This document shows positions 17,894 through 25,371 of a DNA stretch of 64,000 bases, one piece after another. The notes under the pieces were generated by a model. It did no database searches, was not told where the DNA came from, and saw only the letters and a program-made list of their open reading frames with translations. Made by a program: the position numbers and the translations under genes. Numbering within the stretch: the stretch's first letter is position 1; each line of letters begins with the position of its first letter. Source of the stretch: Micromonospora coxensis (lineage in GTDB: Bacteria; Actinomycetota; Actinomycetes; Mycobacteriales; Micromonosporaceae). The stretch is from contig NZ_LT607753.1 in the NCBI RefSeq assembly GCF_900090295.1, positions 558,001 through 622,000 on the forward strand. The letters run 5' to 3'.

Positions 17894-18904
17894 CTACGTC
17901 CGCGCGGACTCATCCACGCGCCAGTCGTGCCCCTGAGAACAGGTCCAAGTTGGTCGACCATCGTAGATAACGCAACCACCGATTGCGATCCGTCCCTCCT
18001 CCGCCGCGGCGATCATTTCCGGGCCCGGCTCCCCGTACATGATCGGTACGCCAGGCCGACCACAGTCAGGGCAGGTGGACGGTGAGGTCCTGTTGGGAAC
18101 GGTACGTCTAGGGCCGACGCTCGTCCGCGACGCTCGGATCCTGGCGGCCAATTCATCTGGTGGTATCGGCGGGTCTTGGGTGTGGACCATCGCGTGGCAG
18201 TTGGGGCATAGCGGCCGTAGGTCCGCGATCGGGTCAACCTGGTAGTCGGGTCCGAGCTGTGACACGGGCGTGAGGTGGTGGACGTGGATGAACCCCTTAC
18301 CCAGCTCGCCATAGACGGACGCAAAGTCGAGCCCGCAAGCAACGCAGGCCAGGCCCCAGCGCTCGACGCACGCCGCGCGAGCACGCGGGTCGCGTTCGTA
18401 GCGATTGACGACGATGGTCCGTACCGCGCCCTCTGGGAACAGACCTGGGGGCAGCTCACTTGGGTCGCGAGCCTCGTGCTGCGGGCCGAAACGCTCCCAC
18501 AATGCGTGAACGGCCGCCTCGGACTCGACCGGGACTGACTTTCCCGATCCGTAGACGTGGTCCCACCGCACACCCGGAGCCTCTGCGTTCAGCACGACCG
18601 GGGGGATCCGATCCGGGATCGGCAACAGGCTTAGCCAGTCGATCTCTACATAGTTTGCGGTCTTCTCCGGATCCGAGTAGTGCCGGCCCTTGTACGGCTC
18701 GGACCGAACGATGGCACGTCCGATCAGACCGCGGTTCTTGCCCTGCAGCAGCAACCACGCGTCAGATCCTGCAGCAATGTTGACGTGTCGACCGACGCTC
18801 CATGTGTCGCGTCTCGTCCCGTGGCGCCGCACCTGCGCGACCCATTCGTCGTAATCGGCCCAATTCCATCGCTGCGGATTCCAACCCAGCAGGATCGCCG
18901 ACAT
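17894..18904 (-). CDS. EVE-HNH modification-dependent endonuclease
   Basis: 336 residues. Residues 1-110 resemble an EVE/PUA-like domain (VGRHVNIAAGSDAWLLLQG, GLIGRAIVRSEPY, ANYVEIDWLSLL), the type that flips out modified cytosines. Residues about 165-245 form an HNH nuclease: CVACGLDF, HVHHLTPVSQLG and LRPLCPNCHAMVH with the zinc Cys pairs. A C-terminal zinc-ribbon-like part has CPDCGRPG and WTCSQGHDW. EVE-HNH proteins are type IV restriction enzymes that cut DNA with 5-methyl- or 5-hydroxymethylcytosine. It would have to tolerate the host methyltransferase at 8990-10369, so the recognised context must differ. It is a single gene, starting at ATG 18904. Confidence 0.85.
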   Translation of the reverse strand: MSAILLGWNPQRWNWADYDEWVAQVRRHGTRRDTWSVGRHVNIAAGSDAWLLLQGKNRGLIGRAIVRSEPYKGRHYSDPEKTANYVEIDWLSLLPIPDRIPPVVLNAEAPGVRWDHVYGSGKSVPVESEAAVHALWERFGPQHEARDPSELPPGLFPEGAVRTIVVNRYERDPRARAACVERWGLACVACGLDFASVYGELGKGFIHVHHLTPVSQLGPDYQVDPIADLRPLCPNCHAMVHTQDPPIPPDELAARIRASRTSVGPRRTVPNRTSPSTCPDCGRPGVPIMYGEPGPEMIAAAEEGRIAIGGCVIYDGRPTWTCSQGHDWRVDESART

Positions 18905-19078
18905 GCCTGCACCTTCTCCCGTAGGTCGTCAGGTGGCGGTGATCCTAACGGGCCACCGTTGACAGCGCTCTCGTCAGAACGGCCCTCCACGTCGCTCTCG
19001 AGACCGTCGGCACAACCAACCGGTTGGAGCGGCCCGCACGCGGCATCGCGAACCTACGCTTGACGGCTAGAACAGCGC

Positions 19079-19624
19079 CTATCCAACCGCTTCACGCAAC
19101 GACCCGGTTCCCGGGTATGGCGCGAACGTGCCCGGGTCGATCCCGGCTGCCCTGTAGCGAGCCCACGGATCGTGTTCAGCTCCCGGAACCAAACGGGTAC
19201 CGAACCCGGCCGCGTTGATCGCGTCATCCTCAGCCTTCGTGATGACGCAGCAGGCGAGACGACTGTGGAGTACGTCGCGAAGCTGGTTGATGTCGGCAGG
19301 CGGATGATCGAGCAGGTCACGGATCACGAGGTGGACAGGCTCGCAATGCTCGATAACGAGCCGGCACTTGGGGTCCGCGACGATCGCGCGACGTGCAGCC
19401 CCGGACCAAGGCAAGGGCGCCGGGTACTTGCTGCGAACCAGCGGCTGCGGACGGCGGGGAGCCTGCCAATAGAACCACAGCCACTCACGCAACGCCTTCA
19501 CGCTGGCGCGCGAGTTGGTTTCGGCCTCCCACCGACGGTGAGCATCGAGCAACGCGGTCAGGCAGCGTAGGTCGGCGGCATCGCGGTCCAAAATTACGGC
19601 GGCACCAGGCGAGGGAGAACTCAC
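19079..19624 (-). CDS. Hypothetical protein
   Basis: I do not recognise this protein. From GTG 19624 it has 181 residues. An upstream extension to 19780 is open but Ser/Thr-rich and unconvincing. The body is mostly helical (DAADLRCLTALLDAHRRWE, VKALREWLWFYW) with a central RRAIVADPKCRLVIEHCEPVH and a C-terminal DPWARYRAAGIDPGTF. No signal peptide or membrane segment is seen. It stands alone between the EVE-HNH gene and the toxin locus. Confidence 0.5.
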   Translation of the reverse strand: MSSPSPGAAVILDRDAADLRCLTALLDAHRRWEAETNSRASVKALREWLWFYWQAPRRPQPLVRSKYPAPLPWSGAARRAIVADPKCRLVIEHCEPVHLVIRDLLDHPPADINQLRDVLHSRLACCVITKAEDDAINAAGFGTRLVPGAEHDPWARYRAAGIDPGTFAPYPGTGSLREAVG

Positions 19625-20413
19625 GACGGAGAGCGTATGCCAATCGGCGGCAGTTGAGGATGTTCGCGCCGAACCTGCCGAGCCAGTGGTCGACGAGGAG
19701 TACTCCCCGACGGACATCCGGTCACCTAGTCGCACCGCAATAGCGATCAGTTGAGCCGCAACGGGTAGTTGCCCCATCAATGCCAGCGTTACCCGTTAAT
19801 GATCGTGGGAGAGCTTGCTCTCGCGCATGAACGCGGGACGGCGGTCGAGGTCAAATGGCGTCTGCTTCTTCAGAGCGCGCCGGATCTGGTGCGACCGGCC
19901 GTCGAAGCGGCCGCAGGTCAACCGGCACTGCGGGGCTGTTCCCGTTCCTGAGCCACAACACGCTTCGCTTCAGCCGTTGCACCGGTTACCCGTACTCGGC
20001 TGATGTGCCGCATGTCGAGCCCACCCATGGAAACCGCTTCCGGGTAGTCGCTCCTGGCGGGAGCTTAGTGGTCGAAGGAGCCAACGCACGGGACGCGGCC
20101 GCCGCCGCCGTCGCGTCGAGTCTTCCGCCAGGGTTCCCGCCAGCAGTGGCCGGGACGGCACGCGATCTTGCCTGAACGCAAGCGCTACGCCGCAATCGCA
20201 CCGTCAGGTTGAAAGAGGATGCTCATCCGGTCGTGATGCCCGAAACGCCTGCGGTGGTGGCCAGCCCGGTGGCGACTCGTGCCCGCTCGTGCCCGCTCGT
20301 GCCCGCTCGTGCCCGCTGCGTGCCACGGTTACTGGCTCACCAATGGCCCATTCAGGACCTTCGGCATCACGGGAGGGCGCACCAGAGCACGCTGCAGTCC
20401 CCTCGCTACGCGA
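19625..20413. other. Gene-poor spacer
   Basis: About 790 bases without a convincing gene. A weak 56-codon plus-strand frame (GTG 20005 to stop 20175, Ala-rich) is possible but unsupported. The stretch also holds the decamer tandem repeat at 20281-20317. It separates unrelated modules. Confidence 0.4.
20281..20317. repeat. Tandem 10-base repeat
   Basis: The decamer GCCCGCTCGT is repeated three times head to tail, followed by a partial fourth copy (GCCCGCT). No function is evident. Such simple repeats arise by replication slippage. Confidence 0.8.
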
Positions 20414-20830
20414 TCACTCGGTGACAGTTGTTAGGTGCGGCGGTTCGCCGCCGGTCTTGAGGAAGGTGACTGCCAGTTGTATTGCCGTTTCGGGCCGAAG
20501 TTGTAGGTGCTCGGCCGGGTACTCGGTGGGCACTCCGCCGAAGTCGAATTGGAGTCCTGCGGGCGGGGTTTCCGCTGTGGGGTCGTTGAGGTAGCCGCCG
20601 TCGTCAGCGATGTGTACCGCGAAGGCGTGGGTGGGGTGACCGAGGCCAATCTGGATGCCGGGTGGCAGGTCGTCGGGGTCGTCGTTGGTGTCGCTGAAGA
20701 TGGTCAGCGCGACGGGCTCGCCGGCCTGCTGGATCTCGCGAAGGAGTGCCTCCAGGGCGTCGGGGTCGGTGAGTTCGACCTCGTGGTTGTCGCGGTGGTC
20801 GCCCCGGTCGTAGGTCCAGGTCACCTTCAT
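20414..20830 (-). CDS. Imm1-family immunity protein
   Basis: A 138-residue acidic protein with an Imm1-like pattern: an N-terminal beta segment (MKVTWTYDRG), DALEALLREIQQAG, then FAVHIADDGGYLND and a C-terminal EHLQLRPETAIQLAVTFLKT helix. Imm1 proteins neutralise deaminase and nuclease toxins of polymorphic toxin systems. Its ATG overlaps the toxin stop by 4 bases (ATGA), so toxin and immunity are co-translated, as expected for a cognate pair. It probably acts in the cytoplasm by binding the deaminase active site. Confidence 0.8.
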   Translation of the reverse strand: MKVTWTYDRGDHRDNHEVELTDPDALEALLREIQQAGEPVALTIFSDTNDDPDDLPPGIQIGLGHPTHAFAVHIADDGGYLNDPTAETPPAGLQFDFGGVPTEYPAEHLQLRPETAIQLAVTFLKTGGEPPHLTTVTE

Positions 20831-21207
20831 GCGATCGCCTTTCCGTTGCCGGTGCAGGTACGCCAGTGGCGTACCTGTCCGTCAGCGTCGCGTACGTAGA
20901 CGGCCAGCTGCGCGCCGGCTGGCAGGAGCCGGGAAAGGATCTTCTCGCAGCCGTAGGGGGTGTAGTCGCAGGGCGGGTTGTTCGTCACCACAGTCGCGTG
21001 GGTGGCGCGGTCGCGGCGCATCCGGGCGGCAAGCTTGGCTTCCAGGTGGTCGGTTGTGGTGGCGATGAGCTTGTAGGCGGGCTTGAGGTCGGCGGCGGCG
21101 GGGTCACGGCCAGACCTCATGGGTATCCGCTCACCACCGATGAACGCCACACCGGAGGTAGGGTCTTTCGCTTGCCGTCGAGGCAGGTCTCGAGCGGCAT
21201 CGGTCAA
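20827..21207 (-). CDS. SCP1.201-like (DddA-family) deaminase toxin domain
   Basis: From a TTG at 21207 the frame encodes 126 residues. The zinc-dependent deaminase core is clear: His54 and catalytic Glu56 in DHLEAKL, then NNPPCDYTPYGC with Cys80 and Cys87 as the probable zinc ligands, followed by LSRLLPAGAQLAVYV. Members of this family (DddA) deaminate cytosine in double-stranded DNA. The frame stays open upstream to a stop at 21322-21324 with only CTG and no ATG or GTG, so the start is uncertain. It may be made only as a -1 frameshift extension of the DUF6244 protein (signal at 21273-21318), which would give it an N-terminal helical region. It is followed by the Imm1 gene. Confidence 0.85.
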   Translation of the reverse strand: MTDAARDLPRRQAKDPTSGVAFIGGERIPMRSGRDPAAADLKPAYKLIATTTDHLEAKLAARMRRDRATHATVVTNNPPCDYTPYGCEKILSRLLPAGAQLAVYVRDADGQVRHWRTCTGNGKAIA

Positions 21208-21272
21208 CCCTTCGGGTATCGGCTCGGGTGGAGCCGGTGCTTCCGTTGCACTCGCAGATGTGTCGCGTGTGG

Positions 21273-21318
21273 CGGGCGGTCGGCTGATGTCGCTGCCACC
21301 GCCCGTGGTCAGTTTCCC
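21273..21318 (-). promoter_or_regulatory. Candidate -1 ribosomal frameshift signal
   Basis: On the minus strand the DUF6244 gene ends CTG GGA AAC TGA. The heptamer GGGAAAC (21312-21318) is an X XXY YYZ slippery site in the correct phase. After a 6-base spacer (21306-21311) comes CGGGCGG (21299-21305), which pairs perfectly with CCGCCCG (21273-21279) across a 19-base loop that can form inner pairs. A -1 slip enters the toxin frame at CTG ACC ACG. Spacing and stem match known -1 frameshift elements. It is not proven, and GC-rich stems are common in such genomes. Confidence 0.5.
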
Positions 21319-21839
21319 AGTTCACCGACCTGCCGAGCCTGCGCGAGCGCCGCGTCGACGTGCTGTCGGGCTTCGGTCCCGCGCGTCCGGACGATCGCCA
21401 GGACTTGCAGCACCTGCTGCAGACGCGACAGCGTGGGGCCAGGCTGTCCTCCCTGCAACGCCGCCGTGACCAGCCGTCGTGTTTCGTCGACCGCGGATGC
21501 CGCTGCGGTGAAGTGACCGACGGTGCCGGTCAGCGCGGCCACGACCGGTGTGAGCGCGGCGGTCGTCTCCTGCGGCGACGGCTGCTGCGGCACGGCGCTC
21601 AGCGACCGCGACGCCTCACCCAGGACCCCACCGGCCTCCACCAGTCGAGACCGTGCCTGCCCGAGCACTTCTCGCGCGCGGGCCAACCCCACAGCGATGC
21701 CGACGAACCCGGAGGCCACCACCCGGGCGGTGATCTGCTCGATTGCATGGTCGACAGCCGCAGCCTCCTGCTGCTGCGCCCGGTCCACACCCGCCGCCAT
21801 CGCCTGCAAGTCGGCACCAATGCTGTCGGTCAGCGACAT
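21309..21839 (-). CDS. DUF6244-family helical protein
   Basis: 176 residues from ATG 21839, chosen because GGAGG lies 8 bases upstream; the frame is open to 21881. It is almost entirely helical and Ala/Gln-rich (MSLTDSIGADLQAMAAGVDR, ALARAREVLGQARS-type repeats, FTAAASAVDETRRLVTAALQ). Small helical proteins of this type accompany SCP1.201-like deaminase toxins in Micromonosporaceae. By analogy with WXG/LXG-type proteins it may help export or hold the toxin, but this is inference. The gene ends 101 bases before the toxin TTG, and its last codons form the candidate slippery site. Confidence 0.7.
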   Translation of the reverse strand: MSLTDSIGADLQAMAAGVDRAQQQEAAAVDHAIEQITARVVASGFVGIAVGLARAREVLGQARSRLVEAGGVLGEASRSLSAVPQQPSPQETTAALTPVVAALTGTVGHFTAAASAVDETRRLVTAALQGGQPGPTLSRLQQVLQVLAIVRTRGTEARQHVDAALAQARQVGELGN

Positions 21840-21953
21840 CGCGCCACCCTCCGGCTCCGAGTCCATATGGATCCGTGGCAACGATTCCGAGCGGCTCCAG
21901 GCCCAAGAGCCGCAGGCCTCGGCGGCAGCCCTCCGCCGGCTTTGAACGCAGGC

Positions 21954-22195
21954 TCAGGTCACCACGCGGACGGCGGGCCAACGTTGGGCGGGGCGGTGGC
22001 GGGCGAGTCGCTGCTGCGAGATCTCCGGGCTGACCCTGGTCGGGTTGCGCCGCCACACCCCGTCGAGCAGGTCGTCGAGGCCATGCGGCGCGCATACCGA
22101 AATCTGGTCGTGCGTGTCGAGGCGGACGGCCACGGCGGTGGCGTACTCGGGCCAGGTGGTGACCGCGTCGGCGATGGTGCGCAACGGCGCCCGTC
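21954..22195 (-). pseudogene. 3' remnant of a nucleotidyltransferase-like gene
   Basis: About 80 codons read APLRTIADAVTTWPEYATAV, AVRLDTHDQISVCAPHGLDD, LLDGVWRRNP and RHRPAQRWPAVRVVT, then TGA 21954-21956. This looks like the C-terminal end of the bacterial 'nucleotidyltransferase family' (DUF925-type) proteins, in which the VWRRNP and RWPxVRVV blocks are conserved. The 5' end of the gene is missing exactly where CRISPR array 1 begins, so an event at the distal end of the array removed it. Confidence 0.6.
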
Positions 22196-22197
22196 GC

Positions 22198-22655
22198 CGG
22201 AGCACCCCCACGTGCGTGGGGAGGACGTGGCCAACCGGTGGCGTACCCGGGCAGCGCCTCCGGAGCACCCCCAAGTGCGTGGGGAGGACGGTGTCGGTGG
22301 GTCTCGATGGGTCCCGGTGGGCGGAGCACCCCCACGTGCGTGGGGAGGACGGCGCCACCACGGCGTCGGCCGCCGGCTTCGACGGAGCACCCCCACGTGC
22401 GTGGGGAGGACGTCGGTCAGCTCCCGGTTGAGGTCCCGGACGCCGGAGCACCCCCACGTGCGTGGGGAGGACGCGAGGTGGGCCTGCCAGTAGGCGCGCA
22501 CCGACGGAGCACCCCCACGTGCGTGGGGAGGACCTGCCGTACCCGTCGGTCAGCCAGTACGAGTTCGGAGCACCCCCACGTGCGTGGGGAGGACGCGCTC
22601 GGGCAGGCTCACATCATGGGGAGGTTCGGAGCACCCCCACGTGCGTGGGGAGGAC
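22198..22655 (-). CRISPR. Type I-E CRISPR array 1, 8 repeats
   Basis: Eight 28/29-base repeats start (plus strand) at 22199, 22262, 22323, 22384, 22445, 22506, 22567 and 22628. The period is 61 except for the first (63). On the plus strand each reads GGAGCACCCCCACGTGCGTG plus GGGAGGAC. The second repeat has CAAGTG for CACGTG. The hairpin half-repeat CCCCCACGTGCGTGGGG is typical of I-E. Reading direction is leftwards, away from cas2, shown by the leader motif shared with array 2 and by the variant repeat lying at the far end. Seven spacers of about 32-34 bases. Confidence 0.97.
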
Positions 22656-22676
22656 ACTTCGCGACCTGGGGTTTTA
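22656..22676 (-). promoter_or_regulatory. CRISPR array 1 leader-end motif overlapping the cas2 stop
   Basis: On the minus strand the 21 bases before the first repeat begin at the cas2 TAA and end CAGGTCGCGAAGT. 19 of 21 bases match the sequence before array 2 (31612-31632). This conserved leader end is presumably where Cas1-Cas2 integrates new spacers. Confidence 0.7.
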
Positions 22677-23015
22677 CCAGCCCTCTGGCCAGATGGTCTC
22701 GGGGGGCGGGGCGGCAGCGTCTGGGTGCTCCATGGGGCTCAGTGCCACCAAGGTGAGGCCGTCGAAGTCGATCGGGCGGCGTCTGCGTTCCCCTGCGGTC
22801 CGTAGAGAGAAGCCTTGCTCGGTGTCGTCTGGGTGGATGAGGACGGCCGCACCGTCACCGACGACCGCGCTCGCGGCGTTCCACAGTTCGTCGCGGACCT
22901 TGGCCGAGAGGGTGCCGACGAACATGCCGGGGGTGACTTCGATCATCCAGCGGCTGAGTGCGCCTCGCAGGTGGTCGGGTACGGCAGTGGTGGCGAGGAC
23001 GACCATGGAGGCCAT
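22674..23015 (-). CDS. cas2: CRISPR-associated endonuclease Cas2e
   Basis: 113 residues from ATG 23015 (MASMVVLATTAVPDHLRGAL). The type I-E Cas2 signature is present: LSRWMIEVTPGMFVGTLSAK and VRDELWNAA, then AAVLIHPDDTEQGFSLRTAG and a C-terminal DFDGLTLVALSP. Cas2 forms the spacer-integration complex with Cas1. A longer start at 23048 would overlap cas1 more and is less like the family. Its stop lies 19 bases from array 1, so the leader motif overlaps its 3' end. Confidence 0.9.
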   Translation of the reverse strand: MASMVVLATTAVPDHLRGALSRWMIEVTPGMFVGTLSAKVRDELWNAASAVVGDGAAVLIHPDDTEQGFSLRTAGERRRRPIDFDGLTLVALSPMEHPDAAAPPPETIWPEGW

Positions 23016-23016
23016 G

Positions 23017-23978
23017 TCAGTCCCAGGAGTCTGTGCCGTAGTTGACACCGGACGGCATGGCGCCCATCGCCGGGTCCCAAAGGGAGGTGATCTCGGTTGC
23101 GGGCTGCCGCTGTTTGGGTGTGCTGTCGGGGTCGAGCAAGCGCTGGATGTCGGTGACGATTGTTGGCATCAGCTTCAGCAGCCGAAACTCGTCCCGTAGC
23201 TTGCGGCGTACGTCGCGTTCGGGTTGGGCGGAGGTGCTCATGGAGAAAGCGAGCGGCACGGTGATCTTTGCTTTGTAAGGTCGGCGACGTCGTAGACGAA
23301 GGCGTGTTGGGTGCCGCTGTGCACGAAGCCGAGCGCCGGTGAGCAGCCCAGGGCGAGGATGACGGCGTGAACCACCCCGTACAGGCAGGCGCTGGCGGCT
23401 GACAGTGCCAGGTTGACCGGATCCTGAGTGTCCCAGGCATCAGGGTCGTAGTTGCGACGGAATTTGCCCGTTTGATATTTTTGGGCGAGCAGCCGGTAGA
23501 GCGCCTTCATGCGTTGGCCCTCCATGCCGCGAAGCTGGGCCAATGTGGTGCCTTCGGGTACGGACTCGCCGAAGCGGTGTTCGTACATGCGCACCGCCAC
23601 CTGCAGCCGGCTGTTGTCGTCGGCCCAGCACCGAGCCTGCTTCTCGAGCCAATTGGTGGTCAGGGAGATGGGCGTGATCCCGGCGTAGCAGCGGACGACA
23701 CCAGAGCCGACGCAGACGACGGTGGTGCCGTGTCGGGCCAGCGTGGACAGGGCACGGTGGGTGATCGAGGTGCCGGGGCCGAGGAGAAGGCAGCTGACGG
23801 CGGCGGTGGGCAGGTAGACGCGTTCGGTCCCTTTCGGGGTGTCGACCTGGGCCAAAACGCCGGTGTCGTCCTGGACGATGCGGACGATGTCCGCGTACAG
23901 GAAGCTCAGTGAGTCCGCCACGCGCGGGAGCATGGCCAGGGTCGGTGCGGCGAGACGCCGTCGGGCGTTGGCGCTCAC
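23017..23978 (-). pseudogene. cas1: cas1 (type I-E) with a one-base frameshift
   Basis: GTG 23978 overlaps the cas6e stop (GTGA). The first frame (23238-23978) encodes Cas1e through GFVHSGTQHAFVYDVADLTK, including VGSGVVRCYAG and MEGQRMKALYRLLA, then runs into out-of-frame residues and TGA. The remaining C-terminus (KITVPLAFSMSTSAQPERDV, RRKLRDEFRLLKL, MPTIVTDIQRLLDP) lies in the neighbouring frame and ends at 23017. One base is missing near 23276-23280: CTTAC where CTTTAC would give the usual DLYK. Adding it restores a 320-residue Cas1e. Either adaptation is disabled in this strain or this is a sequencing error. Confidence 0.85.
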
Positions 23979-24595
23979 CGAATTGGGGCGAGGCTGAGCA
24001 GTCCGCAGCCGAACGAGCGTCCGCGGCCGATGCCGGCCAGCACGGCGGCGCGAACCTGGTCCGCGTCGGCGATCACGGCCTGACCTTCGAAGAGCGTGAT
24101 GGCGTGGCGTACCGGGACGGCGCGACCACGTGCGGCCGGTTGCGGTTGGGCACGTAGCTGGCGTAGACCGAGGCCGTGGGCGTCGGCCTTGCGCTGCCAC
24201 CACTGCTCGGCCTGCTCGCCAGACAACGCGACGACCTTGCCAGCGTTGTCCCCTTTCCAGGCTCGTTTGGACGCGTTGGCGGCGATCCGGTAGTGCACCG
24301 CCATGCCAGTGGTGAGCGCCTTGAGCAGCGGGCTGACGTCGCGGGTGTCGATGGTGCCGTAGCCGTCGGGCAGCCGGGCCGGATCCGGTGGCAGCGCGGT
24401 CTGGACCAGCAACACCGGACCAGCGGTGGTGTGGTCGAGCCGGAAGAGGACACCCGCCTGCTGTCGTGGCTGCTCGCCCAGATCGTCAGGCACCAGGGAC
24501 ATCACCCTGCGGTGCACAGCGGTGATGTCGCGTAGGTCCCGTCGTGCCGCCGGGTGGCGCAGATCGGGTGCGATTCGGGTCAGCCAGGCGGTCAC
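23975..24595 (-). CDS. cas6e: CRISPR pre-crRNA endonuclease Cas6e
   Basis: 206 residues from GTG 24595, which overlaps the cas5e stop (GTGA). The N-terminus VTAWLTRIAPDLRHPAARRD is typical of Cas6e, with the conserved His in ITAVHRRVMSLVPDD near residue 27. The glycine-rich RNA-binding loop GIGRGRSFGCGLLSLAP is at the C-terminus. It cuts the array transcript in the repeat hairpin and stays bound to the crRNA in Cascade. It is in an operon with cas5e and cas1. Confidence 0.93.
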   Translation of the reverse strand: MTAWLTRIAPDLRHPAARRDLRDITAVHRRVMSLVPDDLGEQPRQQAGVLFRLDHTTAGPVLLVQTALPPDPARLPDGYGTIDTRDVSPLLKALTTGMAVHYRIAANASKRAWKGDNAGKVVALSGEQAEQWWQRKADAHGLGLRQLRAQPQPAARGRAVPVRHAITLFEGQAVIADADQVRAAVLAGIGRGRSFGCGLLSLAPIR

Positions 24596-25371
24596 GTTCG
24601 GGCTCCTCGCAGATACTCTTCCAATGCGTCCAGGTACGTCATGCCAATACCGGCGCACAGGTCGACCGGTAGGCTGCGGGTGGTGACGTGGACCTGACGG
24701 GTCAGGTAACGCCGGCGGCGCGGGTGTGAGCCCCCGGGTGCCGGTTCCATGTCAACGGGAACGTCATTGAGCGTCAGCCGGCTGGCGGCGCCGTCGCCAC
24801 TCAGTTCCCCGGTTGCGAAGTCCACCGTGACGGTGTCTGATCCGTCGGCGGGTCGGCGTCGGTTGAGCGGCAGGTGTTCCAGCTGGGCGACGGCGTCGGT
24901 GATCGGGCCGGACAGCAGGAATGGATGCTCCACCGGGCAGGAGCGGCGTCCGAGGTACGGGCCCCAAACAGGCTTCGTCAGGGCCTCGTGCACCTGGCTT
25001 ACATGGTTGTCCGGGCCGGTGACCGCGACGGTGAACACGGCGTCGGCCAGGTAGAGCCGACGCGAGACGATGGTGCCGGAACCGGCCGTCCTTCGTTTGC
25101 CCTCGGCCGTCGGCACGGTCCGCTCCGGTGGCAGGCCACCACCGACGGTATGGAAGTCGTACATGACCGCCCCGGGCCGGTCGACGCGGACGGTGAACTG
25201 CAGTTCCGCGAGGTCTGCCAGCGGTTCGCCGCGGCGCCGGCCCTGGGCTGCGGCGATGATGCCGATCATCGCCGAGCCGGTCGGGACGGTGGCGGTGTCA
25301 CGGACGCTGAAGGTGCTGTGGTCGCCCCACGACTGCATCGGCCCGGCCAACCGCAGCAGTAGGCCCGTCAT
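24592..25371 (-). CDS. cas5e: Cascade subunit Cas5e
   Basis: 259 residues. The Cas5 N-terminal signature is clear: MTGLLLRLAGPMQSWGDHST and then FSVRDTATVPTGSAMIGIIA with the start of the RAMP fold. Later segments include GRRSCPVEHPFLLSG-like and a C-terminal RRYLTRQVHVTTRSLPVD. Cas5e binds the 5' handle of the crRNA and joins Cse1 to the Cas7 backbone. The ATG overlaps the cas7e stop by 4 bases. Confidence 0.95.
   Translation of the reverse strand: MTGLLLRLAGPMQSWGDHSTFSVRDTATVPTGSAMIGIIAAAQGRRRGEPLADLAELQFTVRVDRPGAVMYDFHTVGGGLPPERTVPTAEGKRRTAGSGTIVSRRLYLADAVFTVAVTGPDNHVSQVHEALTKPVWGPYLGRRSCPVEHPFLLSGPITDAVAQLEHLPLNRRRPADGSDTVTVDFATGELSGDGAASRLTLNDVPVDMEPAPGGSHPRRRRYLTRQVHVTTRSLPVDLCAGIGMTYLDALEEYLRGART

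Noticed and set aside
20005..20175. 56-codon Ala-rich frame on the plus strand
   Set aside because: No ribosome site, no recognisable domain, and it lies in a spacer between modules.
20281..20317. Tandem decamer as a CRISPR-like or iteron array
   Set aside because: Only three full copies without spacers, and no replication gene nearby.
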